Assembly (NCBI GenBank): GCA_013696525.1
Contig: JACCYK010000062.1
Coordinates: 1 to 5,572, forward strand
Length of the DNA stretch: 5,572 nucleotides
Origin: Chloroflexia bacterium
GTDB lineage: Bacteria > Chloroflexota > Chloroflexia > Thermomicrobiales > UBA6265
Direction of reading: 5' to 3'
In this document: piece after piece, positions 1 through 4,933 of the stretch
Layout of the letters: the number at the start of each line of letters is the position of its first letter
How positions within the stretch are numbered: position 1 is the stretch's first letter
Translations under genes and position numbers: made by a program
The notes under the pieces: generated by a model
The model's database searches: none
Told to the model about the DNA's origin: nothing
What the model saw: only the letters and a program-made list of their open reading frames with translations

Positions 1-48
1 GATTCGTCCCTCGCTGCATGTATCCCCCGCGATCGCCGTCTGAGCGTC

Positions 49-108
49 GCTGGGTGCTAAAGACACCCAGCTGCCTTCACGAAAGCATCCTAAAGGAAGC
101 TGATCGGG
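49..108 (+). repeat. Diverged third copy of the two-hairpin repeat
   Basis: Hairpin 1 pairs 49-56 (GCTGGGTG) with 64-71 (CACCCAGC). It continues past a bulged A63 as C57-G62 and T58-A61, closed by loop AA. After a linker ending TCACGAA (77-83), hairpin 2 pairs 88-91 (TCCT) with 94-97 (AGGA), loop AA. It extends through an A-A mismatch (87/98) to C86-G99, and is followed by GCTGA (99-103) and CGGG (105-108). Aligned without gaps to 4727-4761, bases 49-83 match at 26 of 35 positions, and the order of parts is the same as in the copies at 4723-4908. Several mismatches keep base pairing. Homology is inferred from this alignment and shared fold; it has not been tested genome-wide. Confidence 0.6.
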
Positions 109-138
109 ATTGGCTGGTTCGCGAGCCACTCAACCAAC

Positions 139-178
139 GACGCGAGCGGTGCCGGAGGGGGCACCGCTCAATAGCGTC
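139..178. terminator. Long bulged hairpin, possible terminator
   Basis: A perfect 10-bp inverted repeat, GAGCGGTGCC (144-153) against GGCACCGCTC (160-169), encloses the loop GGAGGG. It is extended by GACGC (139-143) pairing with GCGTC (174-178) across a 4-base bulge AATA. The 15-bp GC-rich stem is very stable on either strand. It lies about 115 bases past the stop of the minus-strand gene ending at 293 and could stop its transcript. Neither side carries a clear T-run; on the minus strand the stem is followed only by a modestly T-rich GTTGGTTG. Termination is therefore a guess, and the fold itself is certain. Confidence 0.4.
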
Positions 179-212
179 TACGGACTTCGAGTGCCTGGTG
201 TGGCATCGATAC

Positions 213-256
213 CGGCTCCCCTCTCCCACGATTCGGAGAGGGGCTGGGGGTGAGGG
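213..256. repeat. REP-like C/G-rich inverted repeat
   Basis: CCCCTCTCC (218-226) pairs with GGAGAGGGG (235-243) around an 8-base loop, and GCTGGGGGTGAGGG (243-256) follows. On the minus strand it reads CCCTCACCCCCAGCCCC followed by the hairpin. This resembles a dispersed intergenic palindrome pattern I recall from many high-GC bacterial genomes (CCCTCACCCC...CCCCTCTCC...GGAGAGGGG). It sits about 40 bases beyond the stop of the minus-strand gene at 293, a usual location for such elements. No transposase is nearby, and copy number in this genome cannot be judged from one window. Confidence 0.5.
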
Positions 257-292
257 CCGTTCGGCAACCGAAGTGAACACCCGAGTTCCGTA

Positions 293-817
293 CTAGTTCG
301 CCGGCTTGTTTGGATCAGGCGCGGCCGGCGGCTGATCCGGCTCCGGCCGCGGGTACGCGGGCGCCGGCGAGCCCGGTGGGGAGTAGTTGACCGGTGGCTG
401 CCGCGGGACGCCGTGGTTCACCGGGGGTTGTGGCGCCGTACCCGGCGCCTGATCGGTGTACGGTTGTTGCTGGTAGGGCGCCCCGTACTGCTGCTGGCTG
501 CCCGGCTGCTGGTAGGGTTGCGGCCATTGCTGGCGGCGGTCATCGAAGAAGCCGCGCCGGTTGCCGTTGAACCAACCGCCCGGACCACGCTTGCCGCCAT
601 TGGTGACCTTGAACCAGATGAAGACGCCGAGGCCGATGAGGAGGAAGAAGCCAAACGGGAATCCTCCCCCGCCGAAGCGCGACCATCGTTCCGGCTCGGC
701 GCCGCCGGCGATGAGCCCCGCCTGAAACCCCGAGGTGTAGATCTGGTTGAGCGTGACCGCGCCGAGCGCGATCAGGCCGCCGCCGATGAGGAACTTCTTG
801 CCGTTGTCGTCGTTCAC
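293..817 (-). CDS. Small membrane protein with Pro/Gln-rich tail, unknown function
   Basis: This encodes 174 residues and I do not recognise the family. The start is GTG at 817, supported by AAGGAG at 829-824 six bases upstream. The N-terminus (MNDDNGKKFL) is charged and followed by a hydrophobic Gly/Ala/Leu segment at about 9-24. A second, stronger membrane segment lies at about 53-69 (FPFGFFLLIGLGVFIWF), preceded by a Gly run. From about residue 90 to the end the chain is low-complexity, rich in Pro, Gln, Tyr and Gly, with PPVN occurring twice; it is probably disordered. There are no catalytic motifs. The gene follows crtI on the same strand after 121 bases and may share its transcript, but nothing in the sequence ties it to carotenoid chemistry. 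The product is likely a membrane-anchored protein with a flexible tail. Confidence 0.75.
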   Translation of the reverse strand: MNDDNGKKFLIGGGLIALGAVTLNQIYTSGFQAGLIAGGAEPERWSRFGGGGFPFGFFLLIGLGVFIWFKVTNGGKRGPGGWFNGNRRGFFDDRRQQWPQPYQQPGSQQQYGAPYQQQPYTDQAPGTAPQPPVNHGVPRQPPVNYSPPGSPAPAYPRPEPDQPPAAPDPNKPAN

Positions 818-823
818 CGCTGT

Positions 824-829
824 CTCCTT
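824..829 (-). promoter_or_regulatory. Ribosome binding site of the 174-residue membrane protein
   Basis: The minus strand reads AAGGAG, six bases before the GTG at 817. This strong Shine-Dalgarno match decides the GTG start over any internal codon. Confidence 0.75.
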
Positions 830-834
830 TATAT

Positions 835-855
835 CCGGGGAGTTCGTCCTCCCGG
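835..855 (-). promoter_or_regulatory. Leader hairpin just upstream of the ribosome binding site
   Basis: Bases 835-839 (CCGGG) pair with 851-855 (CCCGG). Skipping a single bulged G840, AG at 841-842 pairs with CT at 849-850, around a loop TTCGTC. It sits six bases upstream of the AAGGAG of the minus-strand membrane protein gene, in the 121-bp gap after crtI. It could tune translation or mark a processing point, or it may be incidental. I found no confident -35/-10 pair in this gap, so read-through from crtI is as likely as a separate promoter. Confidence 0.3.
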
Positions 856-938
856 TTCTAGATTCAACAGTAGCGGCCGATCGTGAAGATGCGGTGAAGG
901 CAGCATGCGAATCTGGCGCGAGCTGGTCGCACCCACGT

Positions 939-2465
939 TCACATTGCGATGTTCCTCTGCCGCGGTTGCCTGGAGATAAGGTCGTCGGCGATCTTGGCGG
1001 AGCTGAGCACGCCCGGCAAGCCGGCGCCGGGATGGGTGCCGGCGCCGACGAAGTAGAGGTTCGGCACCCGCGGGGCGCGGTTGTGAGGGCGGAAATAGGC
1101 GGATTGGGTCAGCGTCGGCTCGACCGAAAAGGCCGATCCCAGGTAGCTGCCGAGCACATCCCGGAAGTGGCGCGGGTCGATCATCCGCTCGGTGACCAAG
1201 TGGCGCGACAGATCGGGCAGGTAGGTCGCTTCCAGGAACGCCATGATGCGATCCCGGTACGGACCCGCCGCCGTCGCCCAATCGACCTCGCCCCCCAGGT
1301 GCGGCACCGGCGCCAGCACGTAGAATGCCTCGTGACCGGACGGCGCCAGGGTGGGATCGGTCAGGGTCGGCATGTGCAGATAGAGCGAGAAGTCGTCGGC
1401 CAGCACCTTGCGCCGAAAGATATCGTCCAGCAACCCCCGGTAGCGCGGCCCGAGAAGGATGTTGTGATGCGCCAACCGGTTCCCTGCCATGTCGCGGTAC
1501 AGCCGGTTGGTGCCGAAGTAGATGACAACCAGCGACATCGAATAGCGCGTCCGGCGCAACCGCCACGCGGGGTACGGCCAGCGCGCGCGGGGCGGCAGCA
1601 AGGCGGCGTAGGTGGCGGCGACATCGGCATTGCTGACGACGATATCGGCCGCCAACTCCTCGCCGGAGGCCAGGCGGACGCCGCTGGCGCGATCTCCTTC
1701 AATCAGGATCCGCTCGACCCGGGCATTCAGGCGAAGCACCCCGCCCAGCTCGGCGAAGAGCCGGGTCAGGGCATCGACGATCGCCCCGGTGCCGCCTATC
1801 GCGTACCAGACGCCCCATTCCCGCTCCAGGTAGTGAATCAGGGCGTAGATGCTGGTCGTCCGAAATGGGTTGCCGCCGACCAGCAACGGGTGAAACGACA
1901 GGACCTGGCGCAGGCGATCATCTTGAATGTACCGGGAGACCAGGCTGTAGACGGAGCGGTAGCTTTGCAACCGGATCAGGTCAGGAACGATGCGGAGCAT
2001 CGGCCACGGGTTGAGGAAGGGGACCGTCGCCAGATTGGTGAAGCCGCGATCGAAGATGCGGCGCGACAGCTCAACAAAGGCGAGATACCCCGCGGCGTCC
2101 TGCTTTGGATACCGGCTGAGTTGCCCAATCTCGGCCAGCATCCGGTCCGAGTCGCCGGTGTAGTCGAATTGGTCGCCATCGGGAAAGAAGATGCGGTAGA
2201 AGGGATCGACCGGCACCAGCTTCACATACGCTTCAGCTCGGCGACCGGCCAGGGTGAACAGCTCGGTGATCAGCCAGGGCGCGGTGATGACGGTGGGGCC
2301 GCCATCGAAGGTAAAGCCGTCCTGGCGGTAGACATAGGCCCGGCCGCCGGGTTGTTCCCGCTGCTCAACAATGGTGACGGCATGACCACGCGCCGCCAGG
2401 CGTACTGCCACGGCCAAACCACCGAAGCCACTGCCGATGACGATGACGCGATCGCGGGTGGGCAT
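939..2465 (-). CDS. crtI: CrtI-type phytoene desaturase
   Basis: This 508-residue FAD enzyme would carry out stepwise desaturation of 15-cis-phytoene toward lycopene; enzymes of this type are usually membrane-associated. The N-terminal dinucleotide fold is complete: GSGFGG at 11-16, an acidic ribose-binding E34 at the end of the second strand, then PGGRA and DGGPTVIT to about 61. The central region has HPLLVGGNPFRTTSIYALIH and GVWYAIGGTG, hallmarks of CrtI rather than of the CrtD branch. The C-terminus has the family FAD signature YFVGAGTHPGAGLPGVLSSA at 471-490. Length matches the usual 490-510. The start is ATG at 2465 with AGGAGA just upstream. It is divergent from the glycosyltransferase gene across a 152-bp control region. 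Related desaturases (CrtN, CrtD) share the fold, so exact step number and substrate are inferred. Confidence 0.93.
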   Translation of the reverse strand: MPTRDRVIVIGSGFGGLAVAVRLAARGHAVTIVEQREQPGGRAYVYRQDGFTFDGGPTVITAPWLITELFTLAGRRAEAYVKLVPVDPFYRIFFPDGDQFDYTGDSDRMLAEIGQLSRYPKQDAAGYLAFVELSRRIFDRGFTNLATVPFLNPWPMLRIVPDLIRLQSYRSVYSLVSRYIQDDRLRQVLSFHPLLVGGNPFRTTSIYALIHYLEREWGVWYAIGGTGAIVDALTRLFAELGGVLRLNARVERILIEGDRASGVRLASGEELAADIVVSNADVAATYAALLPPRARWPYPAWRLRRTRYSMSLVVIYFGTNRLYRDMAGNRLAHHNILLGPRYRGLLDDIFRRKVLADDFSLYLHMPTLTDPTLAPSGHEAFYVLAPVPHLGGEVDWATAAGPYRDRIMAFLEATYLPDLSRHLVTERMIDPRHFRDVLGSYLGSAFSVEPTLTQSAYFRPHNRAPRVPNLYFVGAGTHPGAGLPGVLSSAKIADDLISRQPRQRNIAM

Positions 2466-2468
2466 CTA

Positions 2469-2474
2469 TCTCCT
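2469..2474 (-). promoter_or_regulatory. Ribosome binding site of crtI
   Basis: The minus strand reads AGGAGA, ending three bases before the ATG at 2465. The spacing is slightly short, but the match is good and fixes the crtI start. Confidence 0.7.
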
Positions 2475-2484
2475 ATCGATCCCT

Positions 2485-2501
2485 GGCGACGGATCGTCGC
2501 C
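2485..2501. promoter_or_regulatory. 17-bp palindrome, candidate operator
   Basis: GGCGACG (2485-2491) and CGTCGCC (2495-2501) form perfect 7-bp arms around GAT. It lies 20 bases upstream of the crtI start, within the control region shared with the divergent glycosyltransferase. The size and position fit a dimeric repressor or activator site. It would also form a hairpin in the crtI leader. Which regulator binds is unknown, and no regulator gene is in the window. Confidence 0.4.
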
Positions 2502-2617
2502 GAATTGCGGCGGGAACGGCTCGCTCACCGGCAACGGACCCATCATGCCGTATCCGGCGCGGATTGGCACGACCCGGTGCAGCCTCGCCGGGGCCGGGCG
2601 GTGCGGGCGATTCGATC

Positions 2618-3811
2618 GTGAGGCGATTCCTGAGCGTGATCGCCGTGATCCAGCTCCCGTTCGCGGTCCGGGTCATGTGGCGCCTGCTCCGGACAGCGCG
2701 GGGCACCCGCATCCAGCGATCGGAGGGGGCTATGCCGGCCGAGCGGGTCACGGTGCTGGTGCCGGTGCTCGACGAGGAGGATCGCCTACGGCCCTGCCTG
2801 GAGGGCTTGATCGCGCAACCCGCCGAGGTGTCCGAGATCCTGGTCATCGACGGTGGCTCGACCGATGCGACTCGCGATCTCGTCGCCGAGTACGCACGCC
2901 GTGATCGCCGGGTCCGGCTGCTGGATGCGGCGCCGATCCCGGCCGGGGTGAACGGGAAAGCCCACGGGTTGCAGGTCGGGCTCGAGCGGACCGATCCCGC
3001 GTCCCAGTGGGTGCTGACGATTGACGCCGATGTCCGGCTGGCAGCGACGTTGATTCGTTCACTGCTGGCGCACGCGGCCCGCGCCGGGGACACGGTGATC
3101 AGCGTGGCGACGCGGCAGCGGGTCTCGGGGCCGGGGGAGGGGCTGCTCCATCCGGCGCTGCTGACCACGCTGGTCTACCGGTTCGGCATCCCTGGGCACG
3201 CGACCCGCGACCCGGCGGCGGTCCAGGCCAATGGGCAGTGCTGCTTGCTGCGGCGGCCGGCGCTGGCGGCAATAGGAGGCTTTCGGGCCGGGCTCGGCTC
3301 GGTGTGCGAGGATGTCACGATCGCCCGCGCCATCGCGGCGACTGGGCGGGCCGTCGGCTTCTACGAGGCGGACGCCCTGGTCTGGACCGTGATGTACGCC
3401 GGCTGGCGGGAGGCCTGGGCGAACTGGACCCGGTCGCTACCGATGCTAGACGGTCGAACCAGCCTGGCCGGGTGGCTGGGTTTGGTCGAGGTGGTCGTTG
3501 TTCAGGCGCTACCGCTGCCGCTACTGTTCCTAGCATTGTCACGGACCCAACCCCCGCGGCCCCCCAATCCCGCGGGGAGCGCGATTGATTTGAGGCTATC
3601 ATTCGTGCGGACCGTGAATGTCGTCCTGGTCGCGGTCCGCCTGGGGGTGCTGGTAGGGACGGCTCGCGCGTACCAGCAGCCGCCGTGGAGCTATTGGCTG
3701 TCGCCGCTGGCGGACCTGCCGGTGGCGATCAAGCTGGTGCGGAGCGGGCGGCAGCGCCGCCATCGCTGGCGCGGTCGCATCATTCACCGTGACAGGCGAG
3801 GAGACCGCTGA
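2618..3811 (+). CDS. Membrane-associated GT2 glycosyltransferase, probably acting on a carotenoid
   Basis: This 397-residue protein has a GT-A fold of family GT2. After an N-terminal hydrophobic, then basic segment (about 4-28) comes VTVLVPVLDEE (44-54), DGGSTD (78-83), the metal-binding DAD (136-138), the likely catalytic ED pair (231-232) and the downstream NWTRS (269-273). Two C-terminal membrane segments lie at about 284-307 and 328-346, followed by a very basic tail. It resembles CruC/CrtQ-type carotenoid glycosyltransferases in size and layout. Transfer of a sugar to the 1'-hydroxyl made by the adjacent CruF-like enzyme is inferred. The start is uncertain. GTG 2618 is chosen because 2618-2731 shows strong third-position GC and encodes the hydrophobic segment, but its ribosome site is weak. 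ATG 2732 has a better one (GGAGG at 2722-2726) and would give 359 residues; TTG 2564 is also in frame. A hopanoid or lipid acceptor cannot be excluded. Confidence 0.82.
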   Translation: MRRFLSVIAVIQLPFAVRVMWRLLRTARGTRIQRSEGAMPAERVTVLVPVLDEEDRLRPCLEGLIAQPAEVSEILVIDGGSTDATRDLVAEYARRDRRVRLLDAAPIPAGVNGKAHGLQVGLERTDPASQWVLTIDADVRLAATLIRSLLAHAARAGDTVISVATRQRVSGPGEGLLHPALLTTLVYRFGIPGHATRDPAAVQANGQCCLLRRPALAAIGGFRAGLGSVCEDVTIARAIAATGRAVGFYEADALVWTVMYAGWREAWANWTRSLPMLDGRTSLAGWLGLVEVVVVQALPLPLLFLALSRTQPPRPPNPAGSAIDLRLSFVRTVNVVLVAVRLGVLVGTARAYQQPPWSYWLSPLADLPVAIKLVRSGRQRRHRWRGRIIHRDRRGDR

Positions 3812-4683
3812 TGAGGCTGCCCACGATCCTACTCGCCGCGCACCTGGCGGCCCTGCTCTTCGGCGTCGCCGGCTTGCTGATCGCCCTGCCGAATCCGCAA
3901 TGGTGGGCGGGGGACCCGATGGCACGGCGGGCCTTCGATTTCGGCATCACCTATGGCGGCGCGACGCACATCATCTTTGGCGCGGCGGCGGTCTTTTTCC
4001 TCGCCTGGCTGGTGCTCGGTCCCCGCAAGACGCTGATCTTCTTCGTGGTCTCAACCGGTCTCTCGCTCGGCTCGGAATTGATCGGGACCACCACCGGCTG
4101 GCCGTTCGGCAACTATGCCTACACCGATTTTCTCGGCTACAAGATCCTGGGTCATGTGCCGTACACGATCCCGCTCTCCTGGTTCTATGTCGGCCTGACC
4201 TGCTACTTGCTGGCGACGACGATCGTGGCCGCGCTCGGCTGGCGGCGAGGGACGCTCTGGTCCCTGGTGCTGGGCGTCTGGTTCGTCACTGCCTGGGATT
4301 TGGTGCTGGACCCGGCGATGGCGGCGCCGAACCTGGCGGTGAAGTTCTGGGAGTGGCATATCGAGGGTCCGTACTTCGGCATGCCGTTGCAGAACCTGGC
4401 CGGCTGGTCAATCACCGGGCTGACCTATATGGCCGTCAGCCGCTTGCTCTGGCGGAGCGACCCGCCGCCGATCACGGATCGGGCCGTCGCCTCGTTCCTG
4501 TTCATCGTCTACGCCGCGAACCTGGGGTTCGCGATGGCCCTGAGCGGGGGCGCCGGGCTCTGGCAGCCGATCGTGCTGGCGATCATCGTCGGTTTGCTGC
4601 CGGCGACCCTGGTGTTTCGCCAGGCCGGTCCCCGTCGCCCGCGGCCGGAGCGGACGCCGTCGCGGGCGGTGCCGGCGAGCTAG
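3811..4683 (+). CDS. cruF: CruF-like carotenoid 1',2'-hydratase (carotenoid biosynthesis membrane family)
   Basis: This 290-residue integral membrane protein has about eight hydrophobic segments (near 5-26, 50-70, 73-90, 119-141, 147-166, 193-213, 225-246, 250-269). The family's conserved polar pattern is present: E89, then TGWPFGNYAY (95-104), VPYTIPLSW (116-124), WDLVLDP (162-168), W180 and W182, GPYFGMP (186-192) and NLAGW (195-199). This is the CruF / archaeal bisanhydrobacterioruberin hydratase family (formerly DUF422), which adds water across the terminal double bond of a psi end group to give a 1'-hydroxyl. The ATG overlaps the glycosyltransferase TGA by one base (TGATG), with GAGGAG at 3798-3803 seven bases upstream, so the two are translationally coupled. 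Whether it acts on lycopene or gamma-carotene cannot be told here. Confidence 0.88.
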   Translation: MRLPTILLAAHLAALLFGVAGLLIALPNPQWWAGDPMARRAFDFGITYGGATHIIFGAAAVFFLAWLVLGPRKTLIFFVVSTGLSLGSELIGTTTGWPFGNYAYTDFLGYKILGHVPYTIPLSWFYVGLTCYLLATTIVAALGWRRGTLWSLVLGVWFVTAWDLVLDPAMAAPNLAVKFWEWHIEGPYFGMPLQNLAGWSITGLTYMAVSRLLWRSDPPPITDRAVASFLFIVYAANLGFAMALSGGAGLWQPIVLAIIVGLLPATLVFRQAGPRRPRPERTPSRAVPAS

Positions 4684-4722
4684 TGGCGTGGTGCGTGGAT
4701 TGGCGCCATGTTGGCGAATCAG

Positions 4723-4787
4723 CCAAGCTCGGGGCTGAAGCCGCCGAGCTGAGATCACGAACCACCCTGAAGGGTGCTGAGCACGGG
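4723..4787 (+). repeat. Left repeat copy, two hairpins
   Basis: Hairpin 1 pairs AGCTCGG (4726-4732) with CCGAGCT (4744-4750). Inside it, past a bulged G4743, GGCT (4733-4736) pairs with AGCC (4739-4742) around loop GA. Hairpin 2 pairs CACCCT (4763-4768) with AGGGTG (4771-4776) around loop GA, followed by GCTGAGCACGGG (4776-4787). A further stem, ACGGGT (4783-4788) with ACCCGT (4804-4809), lies just inside and is not shared by the other copies. Confidence 0.65.
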
Positions 4788-4845
4788 TCCGACTTCAGTG
4801 AGCACCCGTCTCCTCTTGGCTACTGGCCCCGTTCGCGTGCGAAAT

Positions 4846-4908
4846 CCCCGCTAGCCGGCTGCAGCCGGGTTCGTGTTTTCAGCTCGGCGGCTTCAGCCCC
4901 GGGCTTGG
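4846..4908 (-). repeat. Right repeat copy, inverted, two hairpins
   Basis: Read on the minus strand it has the same order as the left copy. Hairpin 1 occupies 4881-4905, AGCTCGG with CCGGGCT on plus, one T-G wobble and a bulged C4888. Hairpin 2 is the perfect 14-base palindrome CCGGCTGCAGCCGG (4855-4868), six pairs with a two-base loop. Hairpin 2 differs from the left copy at three successive pairs, and each change preserves pairing. Confidence 0.65.
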
Positions 4909-4933
4909 TTCGCTTCTGACGCCCGTGTCCAAT

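Larger units (their letters stand above)
1..292. other. Gene-free region rich in folded repeats
   Basis: No open frame here has a credible start, ribosome binding site or family resemblance. Two overlapping small frames, about 92 codons on plus and 67 on minus, look like chance products of high GC. The region instead holds a two-hairpin repeat copy at 49-108, a bulged 15-bp hairpin at 139-178, a REP-like inverted repeat at 213-256 and a small hairpin TTCGG-CAA-CCGAA at 260-272. It lies downstream of the minus-strand gene that ends at 293, so some of these hairpins may act in transcript termination. What lies left of the window is unknown. Confidence 0.6.
2466..2617. promoter_or_regulatory. 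Divergent control region between crtI and the glycosyltransferase
   Basis: This 152-bp gap must hold the promoters for the minus-strand crtI and for the plus-strand glycosyltransferase-cruF pair. It contains the crtI ribosome binding site (2469-2474) and a 17-bp palindrome (2485-2501). A CATGAT on the minus strand (2541-2546) is a weak -10 candidate for crtI, but its -35 partner is poor. No clear sigma-70-like promoter is seen for the plus strand. Coding-like third-position GC begins at 2618 and is weaker before it, which supports treating this stretch as non-coding. Confidence 0.55.
4723..4908. repeat. Inverted pair of structured repeats (REPIN- or MITE-like element)
   Basis: The outer arms 4723-4763 and 4868-4908 are reverse complements at 38 of 41 positions. 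The inner 104 bp are far less alike. Each half has the same plan, reading inward: hairpin 1, linker ending CACGAACC, hairpin 2, then GCTgAGC and a G-run. No open frame or transposase is present and no target duplication was recognised. The layout is like REP doublets (REPINs) mobilised in trans by a RAYT-type transposase, or a short MITE. A paired structural RNA or a transcript-stabilising element is the main alternative. Confidence 0.72.
4684..4933. other. Intergenic gap occupied by the inverted repeat pair
   Basis: The 250 bp between cruF and the acyltransferase hold no gene. A hairpin TTGGC-GAATCA-GCCAA (4711-4726) runs into the left arm of the repeat pair, which fills 4723-4908. Only 25 bases separate the right arm from the acyltransferase ATG, and no Shine-Dalgarno sequence is visible there. 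If the acyltransferase is co-transcribed with cruF, the repeat lies inside the message; if not, its promoter must lie within or next to the repeat. Confidence 0.6.

Noticed and set aside
144..185. T-box riboswitch on the plus strand
   Set aside because: The core motif is one base short. No stem I with its conserved loops was recognised upstream, and no plus-strand gene follows; the next gene lies on minus.
18..296. Small plus-strand frame of about 92 codons in the left gap
   Set aside because: It runs through the repeat hairpins, has no ribosome binding site and encodes Arg-rich, domain-free sequence.
413..886. A 157-codon open frame on plus across the small membrane protein
   Set aside because: It is antisense to the 293-817 minus gene, which has a strong ribosome site and sensible membrane segments. 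The plus frame has neither.
747..2621. A 624-codon open frame on the plus strand
   Set aside because: It lies opposite the full crtI gene, whose protein matches its family end to end. The long frame is a by-product of high GC; its translation is low-complexity and resembles no family.
2473..3168. A 231-codon minus-strand frame opposite the glycosyltransferase start
   Set aside because: The plus-strand GT2 motifs (DGGSTD, DAD, ED) are unmistakable, and the minus product is Ser/Arg-rich with no domain.
4723..4908. CRISPR array or insertion sequence
   Set aside because: The copies are inverted rather than direct and only two in number, with no regular spacers and no transposase frame.
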